From: Bimastos eiseni
Taxonomy: Eukaryota; Annelida; Clitellata; Crassiclitellata; Lumbricidae
Reading direction: 5' to 3'
DNA length: 64,000 bases
Assembly (NCBI GenBank): GCA_959347315.1
Contig: OY365810.1
Coordinates: forward strand, 22,648,906-22,712,905
Shown: piece after piece, positions 45,172 to 59,197 of the stretch
Position numbering within the stretch: position 1 is the first letter of the stretch
Layout of the letters: every line of letters starts with the position of its first letter
The notes under the pieces: generated by a model
What the model saw: only the letters and a program-made list of their open reading frames with translations
Databases searched by the model: none
What the model was told of the DNA's origin: nothing
Position numbers and translations under genes: made by a program

Positions 45172-45579
45172 GTGAGCGGTAAGAGCAAGTATCATCGAGG
45201 TCATACTCTCGAGCAACGTAAGGGGCTGCAACGTGATTATTCTGCCACTATGCAAATAAGTTGTCTTCGATTACCTTTTCAACGCATACACGTTGATTTA
45301 GTGGGGAGTGGCGACCACCCCTCCGTACTGCTGTTATATTCTACCAGTCTCGCCAAGCCACACGACATTGACCAGTTCAGGGTCGATCTGATTTCCTTGT
45401 GTCCGGAAGTGGCTATCATCATCGAAAGTGGAGTTAAAACGCACCACAGCGACTATCCAATATTCCTGATGGGACAACATTTTCAAAAGGAGCGAAAGAG
45501 ACGGCATCTGTATCGTGATATTAAGTGCACACAATCATACAATAGAACGTCGATTGTACTACTGAGCAATTATGAGTGA
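45172..45579 (+). CDS. Uncharacterised 135-aa open frame, possibly from a retroelement
   Basis: A single uninterrupted frame, unusually long for this AT-rich spacer. It contains LPFQRIHVDLVG, which resembles the start of a retroviral-type integrase core (F..IHVD.VGP), but the expected following residues and later catalytic Asp and Glu positions are not found. The remainder (FRVDLISLCPEVAIIIESGV, GQHFQKERKRRH) is not recognised. No promoter, intron or polyadenylation site supports it. It may be chance or an integrase remnant. Confidence 0.25.
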   Translation: MSGKSKYHRGHTLEQRKGLQRDYSATMQISCLRLPFQRIHVDLVGSGDHPSVLLLYSTSLAKPHDIDQFRVDLISLCPEVAIIIESGVKTHHSDYPIFLMGQHFQKERKRRHLYRDIKCTQSYNRTSIVLLSNYE

Positions 45580-45654
45580 AGGACTTGAAACTCAAGGAAC
45601 GTACTTCGTATTCAACTGTCTGAGGTCTGGAAGAGTTCATGAAAACGGATCACA

Positions 45655-45770
45655 AAGCGAGATCTAGTAGGACAACGCTGTATATTACGATGAGTACTGT
45701 ATTAGCGCCTTCGAGAGGTTCTTTTAGGCGCTATATAAATAGCCTGATACATACATACATAAATATACAT
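45655..45770 (+). mobile_element. Retrotransposon 3' tail ending in (CATA)n
   Basis: AGCGCCTTCGAGAGGTTC, then TTAGGCGCTATATAAATAGC and CATACATACATA. The hairpin-like GCGCC...GGCGC ending and a short 3' microsatellite are typical of CR1-like elements. Same ending type as 26600..26880. Confidence 0.6.
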
Positions 45771-46269
45771 GGCAAACAAGTGTTAACTACTGATGCCAAC
45801 GCAGAACGCAGACAAATTACGTTTATTTACAAACAAATAAATATTTATAATAATACAAAGGAGAGAAAACTAAATAAATAGGCGATCGTTTAAAAATAGC
45901 TTCATAGTTGAATTTCTTAACGGAACATGGCAAAGTCTTTGTCGAACGACGACTGAACATCGTGTTATCATGACATCATCAGTCTTAGAGTTCTCGCAAT
46001 TCGGCCTGCCTGTTAAAATGTGTGGTGATGTCACCGACAAATCTTGCCAGACGCCAGGTGGCGTTAAATGCAAATGACGTAATGCATCTCGTTGTCTTTC
46101 GCTTTACTGTTACGCATTGATCCTTGACTCTTCTCTAACTGAAAAATAACACCGATGTCTTATGTTAGAACTTACTTCGTTAACCTTGAACCAAGCGGGC
46201 AAAGTAGCTTACCTCGCTAAGCAATCATCTTTTGAAGCTTAGTGGGACAAGTAACAAAATCAGCGACCT

Positions 46270-46440
46270 GATGGGGTTCAGCCGGGCCAAGGACTCAATC
46301 TGGCATCATCGCTATTTTCCTCGGACCACCCTTAGAACAACCCCTCTGATTCGACGCAGTGCTCATCAATAATCTTGTGTCCTGCGCTTGGCTTTCGAGT
46401 GGCACTTTAGAAGTTTGGACATTACGATTACGTTCATTAT
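46270..46440 (+). mobile_element. Retrotransposon 3' tail, same family as 5690..5800
   Basis: TTAGAACAACCCCTCTGATT, GACGCAGTGCTCATCAATAA and TGCGCTTGGCTTTCGAGTGG align with the minus strand of 5690..5800, ending ACATTACGATTACG. Only the end of the element is present. Confidence 0.65.
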
Positions 46441-46744
46441 CTTTCCTGAATTTCAATTGTCCATTAGACATGTTTAAAATACCAGCGCCTTTCGATTGGT
46501 GGAGTGATTTCGCTAGTATTATTATCTAACTTACACATGACGTCATTTGCCTTCTCGAAGACAGCGGTCAAAACTATTGATAATATTGGGGCAAAATAAG
46601 TAGTAGATTTATTTGTTTGCTATTAGTTTTCGACACTCGAGTCGAATGAAGTCCATAGATGACGGATTATATGAAACAATGCAGTGACTCTTAAGTTAGC
46701 ATCTACCTTAATCGAAGTACTTCCGGTGCAGTTAGGAGAGTGAA

Positions 46745-49700
46745 TTACGTCGAGGTTTGAACGTTGTCAGAATCCTGCTTAGTCGCTTTTCCCTTCAGCA
46801 AGTAAGTCAACATATCTCCTTTTCCCTTCACCTTGATGTTTCCACGACATTCCAAAGTGTAGCCGTGCTGCGTCAAAATGTTGTAGACCTCTTGCGTCAC
46901 CTGCATTGGGTGAGCGACAAGATTCATATAAAGAAACTGGGCTGTAGCCACTATATTGTGATTCGGTGTGATATACGATAGACAATGCATATCACAATAT
47001 ACAACATAAGAAATTATTCTCCATTAAACCTAAGGTAAGCTATAATAATAGTGTAATTGTGAGTGTTTTGGCAGCGGAAAGCTATATATCACAATAGCTT
47101 CTTCTTGTGTCAAATTTGATTCGAAATGCCAGATTAAAATACCTTTAGACAATATTTGTTTTGACTTTAATATTCTTCTATAGGAAAGTTGGTAGTGCTT
47201 TGGATATAAGCCACCCATCCATTTCAATCTCGAAAACATAACCAGCGTTGTAAAGCGCCCTTGTAGCGGCATGGCGGCGTTACGGCGCTCTAGAAACTGT
47301 CCGTTTAATAATAACATCTCTCGATGTTCTTCATCTGTCTCTTTGTACAAATTAGCTTCTAACGCTTGCGCCGACATTTAACCTATTGTCCAATGTACAT
47401 AGTGTTCAATGTACCTATTGTCTAATGTATCTATTGTTCAAAGTACATATTGTTCAATGTACCTATTGTCCCATTTACCTATTGTTGAATGTACCTATTG
47501 TTGAATGTACCTATAGTTCCTAGTCATGGTTGAATTGCGTCACTACTGGCGATTGCATATTGCTGTCCCTCGATAAAAGCGCTTCCATACCTGTATGGTA
47601 CCAAGTTCTCCAGTGCTGTCCATTCGACTGGCTACGTTGACCGTGTTACCCCATATATCATACTGAGGTTTACGTGCCCCGATAACACCAGCAACCACCG
47701 GACCAACATTTATGCCTAGTCAAAAAATGCATATTGTAAAATGCACCGTATTTTGAAAACAATATGAGATAATATTGGTTGCAACTTAAAATGCGCTATG
47801 TCACAAACTGATATGATACTGGAAGAGTACATTTCCAGAACCAATCGAAGTATATTCCAAAACAAACATTGTTTTACTTGGTACTTGTCAATGTGTACAT
47901 TTCGCGCGTTTGCACACGTCTGAATAAAGAGCATACTTACTTACTTAATTACTTACACATGCAGAGAGTCCTCGCGGCATACATTTCATTGCAGAATATG
48001 CAATTCGTTGATGAGTATAAATTAAAAGAGGATAAAGGACAATTCTTTGCGGAACAACATAAGAGATGAATCGGACAAAGAGGGACCTATGGCAACTTGC
48101 TCAGACCGCAATACTAGTATAAAGCACTGTCCAAGAACACTAAGGATATACTTGTACAACTTAAAGGTCTATACCACATTTGCTACTAATTCTTATCAAT
48201 TACCTTCTTTATAAGCCAGAATTTTTTTATGTAAAAAATTATACGTGTGGGTGTGTTTACGTACGTAATCACTACCATTTTTTCCCATTATCCATACGAT
48301 ATGGACGGTATTGGCAAAACAAGTCTCTGTGATAGTCTTGCAGAAATCAACAAAAAGACATGTGACTATGCTAGTCATTCTAGCGTGAATATCGGTTCAA
48401 AACTGTAGATGTAGTTTGTTGAATTGTCAACCTATTTACCGATGCGCATCTGGAAGTTGTTGAAACAGTGAACGTTGACGTATTGGAGTTGGTCGCGAAT
48501 TGCGAGTGCGTATTCAACGATGGCAAGGACATGTTGGTTGTCTGCGTAGCTCGTCTTTTCCGTCAAACCAGAAGCCGCCATGTAGGTGGCGCCAGTTGTC
48601 TTTATCTTCTCGATACATTGAAATCGTTCCTGGCCGAGAATCTGTTAATCAAGCAAACCTTTGGTAATAGCTGCTCATCATCTTACCCTCAACATAGATA
48701 ACTATAATTATTCCTTATAAACGACTACAGTATTTATCGAGCGAATGATCAGAGAAGCTTAGATAGAGTTATTGATTATTTATTACACGTCTGAAGTATC
48801 AGCGTTATTCCTGGGAGTCGTGTTTCATAGACTGATAAGTAGGTCTAATTCAGATGAGTAGCATATACTATTAAAGCAGTTCGAGCAATGGGGCGTAACA
48901 TGTCCTTAAGGGTCCTATGAAATTTCACTTAATTCGTTGGTTTTAGACGCAGTAATTAAAATGTCTATAATCCCAACAACTCTTGAACAATTTGTGCGAG
49001 AGTTGAAAGAATCTTCATGACGAAACTCAGCCATTTTCGCACATTTCTTAAAGTTTTGTAGCAACTTACATTATCGGTATATTTCATACATTTGTTCCAT
49101 CAATTAGCATAATAAAATAAAATAAAAACGGACGCAGTATGTCGTCACCAACTGAGTTTCAACCTTCTAAAAATATAGGCCTACTCTGCATTGCATTTCT
49201 TCTCATTCCTGGAATCATATTAAGAATGTCACACACTTGGCTGACTTCGTAAATTTAGCTACAGTGAGGCAAATAAATGTCAAAGAAATACTCCTCTCGA
49301 CTGATTACGAGTCTCACTGAGTCTCACATGATCTGATATTGTTTCTATTACTCGCAATCTAACACTGGGAACATTTCACCAACATTTCTTTTCAATGAAT
49401 TGACAGACCTGGAAAGATACTAATTTGCCTATTTGTTTGCAATACCTATGTGAGACTCACAGGAAGGCCTAGAGTAATGGTGAGCACACAGGGAGCAGAT
49501 ATGAAGAACCGAGTTCGATTCTCGTAAGGTTAATTAGTCCTTCTTTCGCTAGGCGGCGGCTATTGTCAAAATGAGATGCATAACGTAATGGGCGCCTTGC
49601 ATGACTGCGAAGGTTAGATTCGACTCCCGTGATAACTTGTCATTGTTCGTACATACTGTAATTGTAATCATACTGTGGTTTGTCAACTTGAAATTAAATG

Positions 49701-52700
49701 AAAATTATCATTATTATTATATCTGAAGAGAAAACGGAATAGAATATCATATGAGTTAAAAGGTTCCGTCTGCACTGACCTCATCGAAGTCTGCGATGAT
49801 TTCGTTGAGAAGCCTCAGACATTCGACGCCTTCGTTGTAATACTCCATGTAGAACTCAAAGAAATTGGCGATCGTTGCGAACATAACGCAGACGTTCTCG
49901 CAGTCCTGGTGATAAAGATCCTGGTTAAACAGAATAAATCATCGTAACTTTAATGCACACTCTTGTCCGCTAAGCGTTCACGGTTCATAAAGAATGAACC
50001 CACTCACAGAGTTAGGCCTAGTAAACTCAAAGACTGAGTGATTGATAGATAACTCTGTAGGCCTAATACAATGAATCTGTAAGTCGCTGCGTTTTGACAG
50101 CGATATTTCGCGTTTCAATAAACGAAGATACAATAGATTACCGCTAATTTATCTCCTTTGTCACGATGGTTCAGAATACTTACGGCGATCAAATGTAATT
50201 TGAAACCAAGACCATGACTTTTTCCTATGACAATGTTTTAATGATGCCTGTGCACGGACTTGATAATTAAATAAAAAATATAAAATATTTTAACCAAGAA
50301 TTCAACATAGTGTCATTTTAAAATCTCTGAAAATCTCTGCTCTATATGATTGTAAAGTGACTGGTAGTCAAACAAGACCTAATGACGCAGTCTGATACCT
50401 TTTCCTGGGCAAAATCGCAGGCAACTAAGGTAACAATGATAGGACTTTGGTGTTTATGAACAGACTGCAAGAATGCGATTTAAATGACGACGAAGATCGC
50501 ATTACTTCATCCTTTTTGTTCTGGCCCTTGAGAAAATGTTCGGCAACATGTAGAGGAAGAATATTAGCAACCAATTTCATGTTGTACGTTCTAAGGGCAG
50601 CCATTTCCTCTTTCTCTTCTTGAGCCTTTTCAGCAAACACAAAAGCAACAGTTCAATTAATAAACAGATTGTAACTGGATCGTTATCAGCTTAGCGAATC
50701 AGACAACGACCTTCAGCAATATATATATATATATGTTGCTTCTTCTCCTCGTCCCCATGCCTTATCTGTCCCATTTTTCCTTTCCTCCTCGCCTCCCCTC
50801 TTCCTCCTGCTGCTTTAACTACTTCCACTACTGATACGACTACTAATACTACTGAACAGAATACCCTTCAACAAATGAATGACATTTCCAGGCTGGCTTC
50901 TAGAGAAACGTTTCAATTTAATGAAATATCGTAGGAGATTTGAATTCAAGAAGAGGAGGTTACGCGACATCCATCTATCTGAGAGAAAGGACACTGAGTG
51001 CAGACACCTGTTGCTTCCAGATGAAGTCGAGTCGGGCCGTTGATTCGACCTGCTGAGCATGGATGAAAAGCGTAACGGTGAAGAGAAGAACCGTAGTCAA
51101 AGAGATCCACTTCAACATATACGTCGTCTCCTCATATCTGTCACATACATCCATATTTATCTTCCACATAATAATTATACATGCGCATGTACGAAAGCCT
51201 GGACATCATCTGCACGAAGATGGCCATTTGCCATGCGTTTATTAAATAAAAGCGGCTATCGATATTCGGCAGTATGAAGAATGTAGGCCTATAGGATGAG
51301 GTCAAGTATGCCCTACCTTTAAAGTCTACAGATCCCAATTTACTATTTCGTTACTGCTTACTTTAACTGATACTTTCGATTATGGGTTGCACTGCAATTC
51401 ATATTTACAGAGTTGCAATAACAAAGGTTTCATCATTTTACAGTGACGATAGATAGCTTCTTAAAATAAGCAAGTTCAAATCATTACGAAAAAAATTAAA
51501 ACTATAGATGTTAACTTATTAAATTTGCAAATATTAAGTTTTAGATGAAGACAATAGAGTTTCAATATATGCTTTTTAAAATCTAAATCAGTCAAAGACG
51601 ATTTTTCTCACTTTAATTACATAAAGACGCCCACACTTGAGGATATTGCAAATCATACACTGAACGCGAGTCATTAAGTAATTAGAAAATTGTGACAATA
51701 GTCAACTTAATCAATGATCAATTTAAAGAAATTAGTCGATGTCATTCCGGTCATTCAAGATAGTTGCAATACTACATCTCGCTATATATGATAATACCTC
51801 TGAGATTATCACCTTAAAGATAAATTGTCGATGCATCGGGAGTTTTAGAAAGAACATATTCAGAGCCTCGCAAAAGCAACAATAATAGGCCACTTATGAA
51901 CTAATTTGTCTGTGTAAATGGACTTGTGTTAGGCTACTTATCTTGTAATTGCTGTGCAAAGTTAGGCATGCACGTTATCATCATACTTTGTTTCAATCGC
52001 GGGCTACTAGCAATAAGCTGAATAATACAGTTTATTGTGATCCCTACAACTTCTACATTGTATGCCTTTCTTCCACAGGTGCCCATATTCCCATAATGAG
52101 TTTCTGCTAGAACGCTCTGAAGTAGAATTTGTGCGGTCTGTGTCCAATAGAATTTCATTGTCGACTAGCTTTCTCTTGAAATCCACAATTGATTGACACT
52201 TTATCCATAATGATTAAAGCGAAACATCTAGGTTTAACCAAGTCTGCATAGCGAAAGAAGAACTATTCTATTCAACCTTACGGGAATGCGACAATCGAAC
52301 TCGGTTCTTCAGCTCCACACCCGAGTAATGGCAGTGTGTTCTAAGTCGCCCGTTACAATCTTTGAAATTACCTTTCCTTGTTGATAATATGTTATATAAA
52401 CCATTCAATGGTAGATTTGTTATGAGAATTATTACAAGCTATAATTGTACTGAGAATCTGTTTGCATCATGACTTAGTAACAACAAATTTAATAACTGCG
52501 CTTAATCCTAATAAATTTATCACGAACACCTGTGAGAATTTGCAGATCCTTAATCGAGAACGGTTAATGAAGACACCCGAATGAACATTTCTCAACACAC
52601 ACACTCTCATCCACTGACACTCGCTGATGAAAGAAATGACTCTTTAAGCCAGCAATCAATCAATCAACACTCATATATCGCCTATTCAGATTCTTACTCA

Positions 52701-55700
52701 GAGTCTCTCCCGATCCATGATCAGTGGAGAAAGCAGTCTCAAGTGGCAAATGAAACTGCTAGCATGTAACGTTAGGGAGGAGGTGCCTAGCTAAGTCTGT
52801 GCAAGCTGTCGATTAGTCATCGAATGATATCTTTCGAACTAAAATAACTACCCTTTAGCATAATAAGATATTGTTTGCCATATATGTATATATATGTGTG
52901 TGTTTGCTATATATTTGATATATATAATATATATATTGATATATATATATAAGTATACGTATATATATATATATATATATATATGAGAGGAGAGTGTCTT
53001 GTCAGCCTTCCAGTGCAATGATCATGGCAAGAACGATGTTTACCCAAGATACGTGTAGAGAAGAAAGTCTCTGTTGTCGTAGAGTGCAACGTAGACAAAA
53101 TTTGTCAGGACTACGAAGACAACGGAACTGACAACAAGGACAACCAACTTCAGCAGATTGCTCGCTTTTATGAAGACGGCGCTCGATATCATCGCCAGAA
53201 CAACGCAGAACAACGTATACTACGACGTAGAAAACACAGAACCAAACATAAAAAATATATCGTAATAACTTCTTAACCTGTTATTGTTCAACAGTAGTAA
53301 ATAGGCTAATTCAATAACTGTATATTCTTAATTAGCCCCTTTAGAAATGAATGACGACGCATTTCGCTAGCTTAACATAATCATCTTAATGTTCTACGCC
53401 ACTACAAATGTATCTTTACGAATGAAACGTGTAACGTGTGTGCTAAGAAAGCATCATGGCGTAAATATGATGCCTTGTGATACTTTCATACTACTAATTA
53501 AGATTGTTGCCTCTTGACATCTCACGATGTCTGGTAAATTTTTTCATACACATATGTAAATCAATTCTACGTGGAGTCATCCGGTTCTCCGCCTTCCAAT
53601 GTTCTAGTTCCAGAGGAAATGCGCCCCTTAGCAGCTTCTCTGTCCCTTCTCCCATGGTATTTTAGCAACAAGATCTCCACTTGGTACCTCTTGGCAGGTT
53701 TCAAGAAATGTCAAGTTGAGGTCTGGTTGCTAAAATATGAAACACGACGCAGCGCTCGTAAAAAAGCTGATGCCCTGCGCTAAACTCTGAGTAGCGCCTT
53801 CGCGATTACGATAGACGATTAGACAAGCAAAAGAATATTTCCCTGCATACGTACTTCTGGAAAGTGTGAGGTTGCTTCCGACCCAGTACAGTTGTTTATC
53901 TCGACGCCATATTGTATCCCAGAGTTACGCAGCAAGGCGTTCGTAACTTCCGTTTCCGATATGTTGTACATTTTCGCCAGACACCTCTGCAGCTTGGTTG
54001 CGTTAAGTGAAAACTAGGATAAGATATACACAGCAGGACATTTAACAGCCTTCAGGGTAGCAATGGAAACATTAGATAAGACATTAGTATGGCATTTTCA
54101 TGATGATCAATGCATGTGTTAGTATATTTAACCTTTTATGTTAGGCACTGTTAACAGCACAAGTACACCGAGACTCAGCTATTTGATAGTTTTTATAAGT
54201 TTTCACTGCAAGGTAGTTCTCTAAATTTACGGTCTACTGCATCAATGGCCTTTACTTATTGTACCATATTGATAACCATAGTGCTGTAGTACAGTGCTGT
54301 GGTAATTACAAAAGCAGGGCAATCTACCTTAGTTATAGTTGACTACATTCTGACTACTAGTTACTAAAGTAGTTATAACTAATTTTGAACTACTTCCTTA
54401 AAAACCAGTAACATACAGTTGACAGTTGTCTGGTGTACCAGAAAACAAATAGCAATATTAAGCAGAAAAACATATCCAACATTATACATTTACATTAGAC
54501 TCCAAACTCAGCCTGTTGTGTAGATTACTTAAAGCATTATTGATATAAACTTAAGCAATTTTAACAGTGGACTATATCGTGTGCATAATTAAAACGTCGC
54601 TATACAAATATGCCTGTAGCTAATCAATCATTATACACGTATAATCAGATTATCGTGGATTTCTGTACGAAGGTGGGTGTTACTGTGCCTGCAAAAAGAT
54701 AGCCAAACATACTCACTACTGCCTATAATAGTTTTGCCAACATCCGGTGTGACACCATAGATTCAAAGTAGACATAAAGAAAATGTAAATACACTGAAAT
54801 AAGTAAGATTCATATATATATATTACATACCATATCGCTTGAGTTTCGTTTCTTATTTCTTATCTAATCTATTAATTGTTGTGATAATATTTCATGAAAT
54901 TAGTTATGTAAGTCGCTAATTACTGCAGCTAAAACTTTCACATTTAAGCATCGTTAAAAAATATTACTTCACTTAGTTCCAACTACTTGTGACTGCTTAA
55001 ACATAGTCAAAACTAGTAGTTAGTAACTATAGTACTTCAACAATTTCCATTACTGATGATTACTATAGTGGCTGATGTAAGGTAGGCCTTCTTTATCTCA
55101 TTGTTGCGCAGTAACTTCATTAGGACTAACTACATTGACAATTAGATTAGATTGTCATTCGTCCAAGACTTATGAAAATTTCTTCCAGTAGCGTACATCT
55201 CAATAATTCAGTATCTTCATTGACATTTCGGTTACTTCTAACACATTTCATCCGTCAGCTCTTTTCACATTGTCATCATGTCTTCCGCCGAGACTTGCCG
55301 TCGTTGAGTCTGATGTGCCTAGCTATTTTAACAGTGGACTACATCGTGTGCATAATTAAAACGTCGCTAGATGAATGTGCCTACAGATAATAATTATGCA
55401 TGTATAATCAGATGCTCGTGGATTTCTATACGAAGAAAGAAAACCATGTTCGACACAATATTATATATAATACTTGTATATATTATATACACAACGCTTC
55501 CTAACGAGCATAATTCTAAACCAATATGAGCAGGTACGGGTTTGCACTCAGAAGCAGGAGCCAATCATTGTCGATGATAGTGTACAATTCAACTATACCG
55601 ATTTCCGACAATAGTCTAACCGCAAGGTGTAAATGAAACAACGCAGCGTATTAGAACACTGTTGGGTATCAGCCAATTAGAACACCCCAGCTTACTTACG

Positions 55701-58700
55701 ATGCAGGAAAACGATGCAATGAATACTATGACGACTGTTGCCATGGAAACTGTCTGGCTAAAAATTCGATTGGACGCCATTTGAGAAGACAGAGATTTCA
55801 GACTCGTTGCAAGACGCTGTCATCAGAAAACAAAGTATATTATTAAGATTCATATATGTATATATATATATATGTATATAGTTAGCAAAGATGTTAAAAT
55901 ATTATGGGCAGAGACGAAACATTCATTGAAGGAAGTAATTAGGAGACTTACTTCTCTAGTAATTAGGTTCATCGTTACGATATATTTGTCTAGTTCCTCT
56001 GGCCATAATCATCATCTCTGATGTCACTATTCCCTTTCATTGTCATAATTGAACAACTTCTCAATCTTCTTATTGTTTCTGCTTGTTAACTAAATCGCTG
56101 TGAAATTGATCCGTGAATTGCCCAGAAGGCACGACATCTTAATCGAGATCGTTATCGCTAAACCTCTAAAGCGCCACTAGAACACCAAGTTCAGAGTTCC
56201 AGCTTATTAAGAGCGCTGAACCGAACAAGATAGCATCTGTGTTGAACATCTAGTAATTGAATTTGGGTTTTAAACAACTCGACCCAACGAACAGCTGAAA
56301 GCAAATCAATTCCAGACACGTGGTACAAACAGTCGAAAACTTGCCTACACTGCGTCTTTGTAAATCACCTTCACACTGCGTCAACCTTTCCTTTGACCTT
56401 TGCTTCAGAGAGCAAAGGCCGTATAATCGATGCGAAGTGTTTTCAATTCGGAAGTAGGCCTACGTTGTGTGGCATTTTCTCAATGAAGCGCTATAAAAAT
56501 GTAAGTAATCATTACGGTGACACGTATTCAGTGTAGGTGGCAACAACATAGATTTTTGAGAGAGCAGCCACTAACCGGACAGTTTTCAATGGCACTGAGA
56601 ATGCAGAAAGACAGGAGAAGGACCCAGCTGATCGGAAAGACAACGTACATAACTGTCGACCTGAAGACGACCATAAACAAATGCAGGCGCTATGTAAAGA
56701 ACCGACTAAATTACGTGGATGGATGCATTACATTTTATTACGTCATGACAAATCAGCTTGTTTTAGACCGCATATTACGAGAAAGTTCATATATTAAAAG
56801 GAGAATCCGATTCTGCGGTTTATTCTAAGTCCCATAGACGTAATGATAGATTAATTATAAGCACTTCTGATGTCATCTAAATACACAATACAGCGTATGT
56901 ATATGTATTGCAAGACCCAAGGACATTGAATTGCATCACAGTAAGTCGTATTAGAGTATTGCACATCTGGTCAGTTTCAAGGGTTGTATAATTTCATATA
57001 ATATTTATATAATTTTTTCATTACCGAAATTTGACACCGCCATTCTTCCAACATTTTTTTGCTCAGAAGTGCACACACGTCTCGACGGCGCAGTTGCAGT
57101 TTTAATGCAAAGCAAATGTACGGGAAGGACTTGCTGAAGGTCCTTGTATTCACAGTGACCTTCAACTGTGCCACATAATATTGTATACATACGTGTATAT
57201 AATGGCCAAATCTATGTATACACAGTCTCTTGACAGTCCGTACAATACCATTCGATGTCATCGCACTGTTGCGTACTTCGCAGCATGAATAAGAATCACT
57301 TTATTAGGTCATTCAAGCAATATTTAGGAACGGTGAGTCTCAAATCATCGGTGCACAACGTATGTGAAAAGTTTGGTTGTCAATTGTTTGGTCAGTCGCC
57401 CATTGTTTAGTAGCTAGGCCAGTCATAAATCGATATAATTCTATGGCTCCACATCATTCTGGGGTGATCCATGGACATCAGCTGCTGCATTGATCATTAT
57501 ACATGTGCAGATAAATAATTATAAGCTGACACCTGCTTCTTGGAAACTGGAATCCAATCAATCAATTAATCAATCAGTCAATTAGTCAGTCAGTCAGTTA
57601 GTCAGTCATTCAGCAATCAATCAATCAAATCTAGGACAACAACTAGTAATGGCTTTCATCCAACGTCTGAAATACCTAAGATACAAACATTCTATTAACA
57701 AATTCATGTCATAAACAGCTATGAACTAATTATCTGCTCCACTGGTGTAGTGCGAGCTTTATATTGCTCTAAACGATGACAGGTCCATTTGCTACTAAAT
57801 TATCAAAATGGAATCAAGATAGTAGTAGCTCCAGTTGAAAATAAATCGAAGACGAAAGACTGTCTGATGTTTAAGAGACTCACTGCGGAATAATAATCAG
57901 ATGAACGGCGAAGTTAAAAGGCAACATAATGGCAGCGCAAGCCAGGTGTGACTTGAACATGTCGTCACGCATCAGCGCGTACTGAAAAATCAAATCAAAA
58001 GAACGATGGAGTCTGAACAGGTTAATAAATAATTTCCTGAGCAAAATAATCGTCTGAGGAGATGAAGCGCAGAGGCACAAACCCTCAACAACCAACCAGG
58101 GTAAAGACCGAAGAATAATTCATTAGCACAAAATATAGTTTGCGATCTGAATGTGCGAGAACTATCGAAGAAATGAAGCTATTCGTATATAGCAAATGAC
58201 ATAAATTACTATTAGCATGTATGCAAAACAAGTCGCGATAGAAGCATTCATGACTTCTTGTGCACATGTGCTGATCTTATACTAAATCAGAGTTAGACCT
58301 ACATGTACTGTAATACAGAATGAAGATTACTTCTGCACATGTACCTTAAAAAGTGTCTGTTCGGAACCCATGAATTCGTCATAAAAATGCAGACAGGCAA
58401 CTCTCTGCTTTAGCTTAGCACACTAGATCTAATAACATTGATAGTCATATCAATGTTTGTACATAACGTCGCAATTTAGCGCGCTATAGTTTAATGGAAA
58501 ACCTTCTGGAAGGGTTGACAACCGAGAGGTCGAAGTTCAACTTCTTGCCAGATCAGACATTTTAAAGTTTTCTGCTCCACTTTCACCCCTAACCAACTCG
58601 GCCACGATGAGCATGATACTGACAGTACACTGTCAATGGGAAGCCCAGGCGGCTTGTGAGAGGCTTGCGGCACACCATCTTACGTAGTCTGCTATCAAAT

Positions 58701-59156
58701 ACCTTTTATTGTTGCATTACCAGATAAATTCAGTTGCTAACCCTTTGTAACCTTCCGTGGTCTCCTCGCGGGGTCACCCTAAGGGGTTGCTCTTCTTCTT
58801 TATCGTAGCAGTTCAGTGCAATACATGAAATATCTTATCATACTACATTCGTGCTGTAAAAGTCAGTTTCCGGGAAAACTCAGCCTAACGAATGAGCGTT
58901 CTACACTGAAGGCTTTTCTTTAGCTCAAGGCCTAGCAGACGCAGCAGATAATCTGTCACTGGATGGAGGGAGACTGAGAAAGAACAGAATGACCAGGTGT
59001 TGGAGAAAGGGATTAATGAGGGATAGAGAGAGGGGACACACACACACAGACAGACAGACAGACAGAGAAGCACCATTTATAAAAAACAAGAAGAAAGGAT
59101 GGAAGCAAGAAAAACACATGCAGGATGAAAAACAGGCCAATAATTATGTGTATGTA

Positions 59157-59197
<41 letters not shown>

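Larger units (their letters stand above)
46745..50625 (-). other. ADCY5/6: C2 catalytic domain of the adenylate cyclase (5 exons)
   Basis: Exons at 50506..50625 ([27 protein letters not shown]), 49780..49920 ([33 protein letters not shown]), 48440..48641 ([26 protein letters not shown]), 47591..47715 ([20 protein letters not shown]) and 46745..46900. One Gly codon is split between the third and fourth. EKIKTTG has Thr where vertebrate enzymes have Ile. The last 12 or so residues ([14 protein letters not shown]) are unlike vertebrate tails. Confidence 0.92.
51008..57981 (-). other. ADCY5/6: Second membrane domain of the adenylate cyclase (6 exons)
   Basis: Hydrophobic segments fall in 57884..57981 ([19 protein letters not shown]), 56576..56660 ([17 protein letters not shown]), 55700..55816 ([18 protein letters not shown]), 53044..53219 (two helices: [17 protein letters not shown] and [17 protein letters not shown]) and 51008..51137 ([16 protein letters not shown]). 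The loop encoded by 53855..53986 has two N-glycosylation sites (NIS at 189, NCT at 213), as in the matching loop of AC5/AC6. The final extracellular loop (YLGYEETTY) is much shorter than in vertebrates. Confidence 0.88.
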
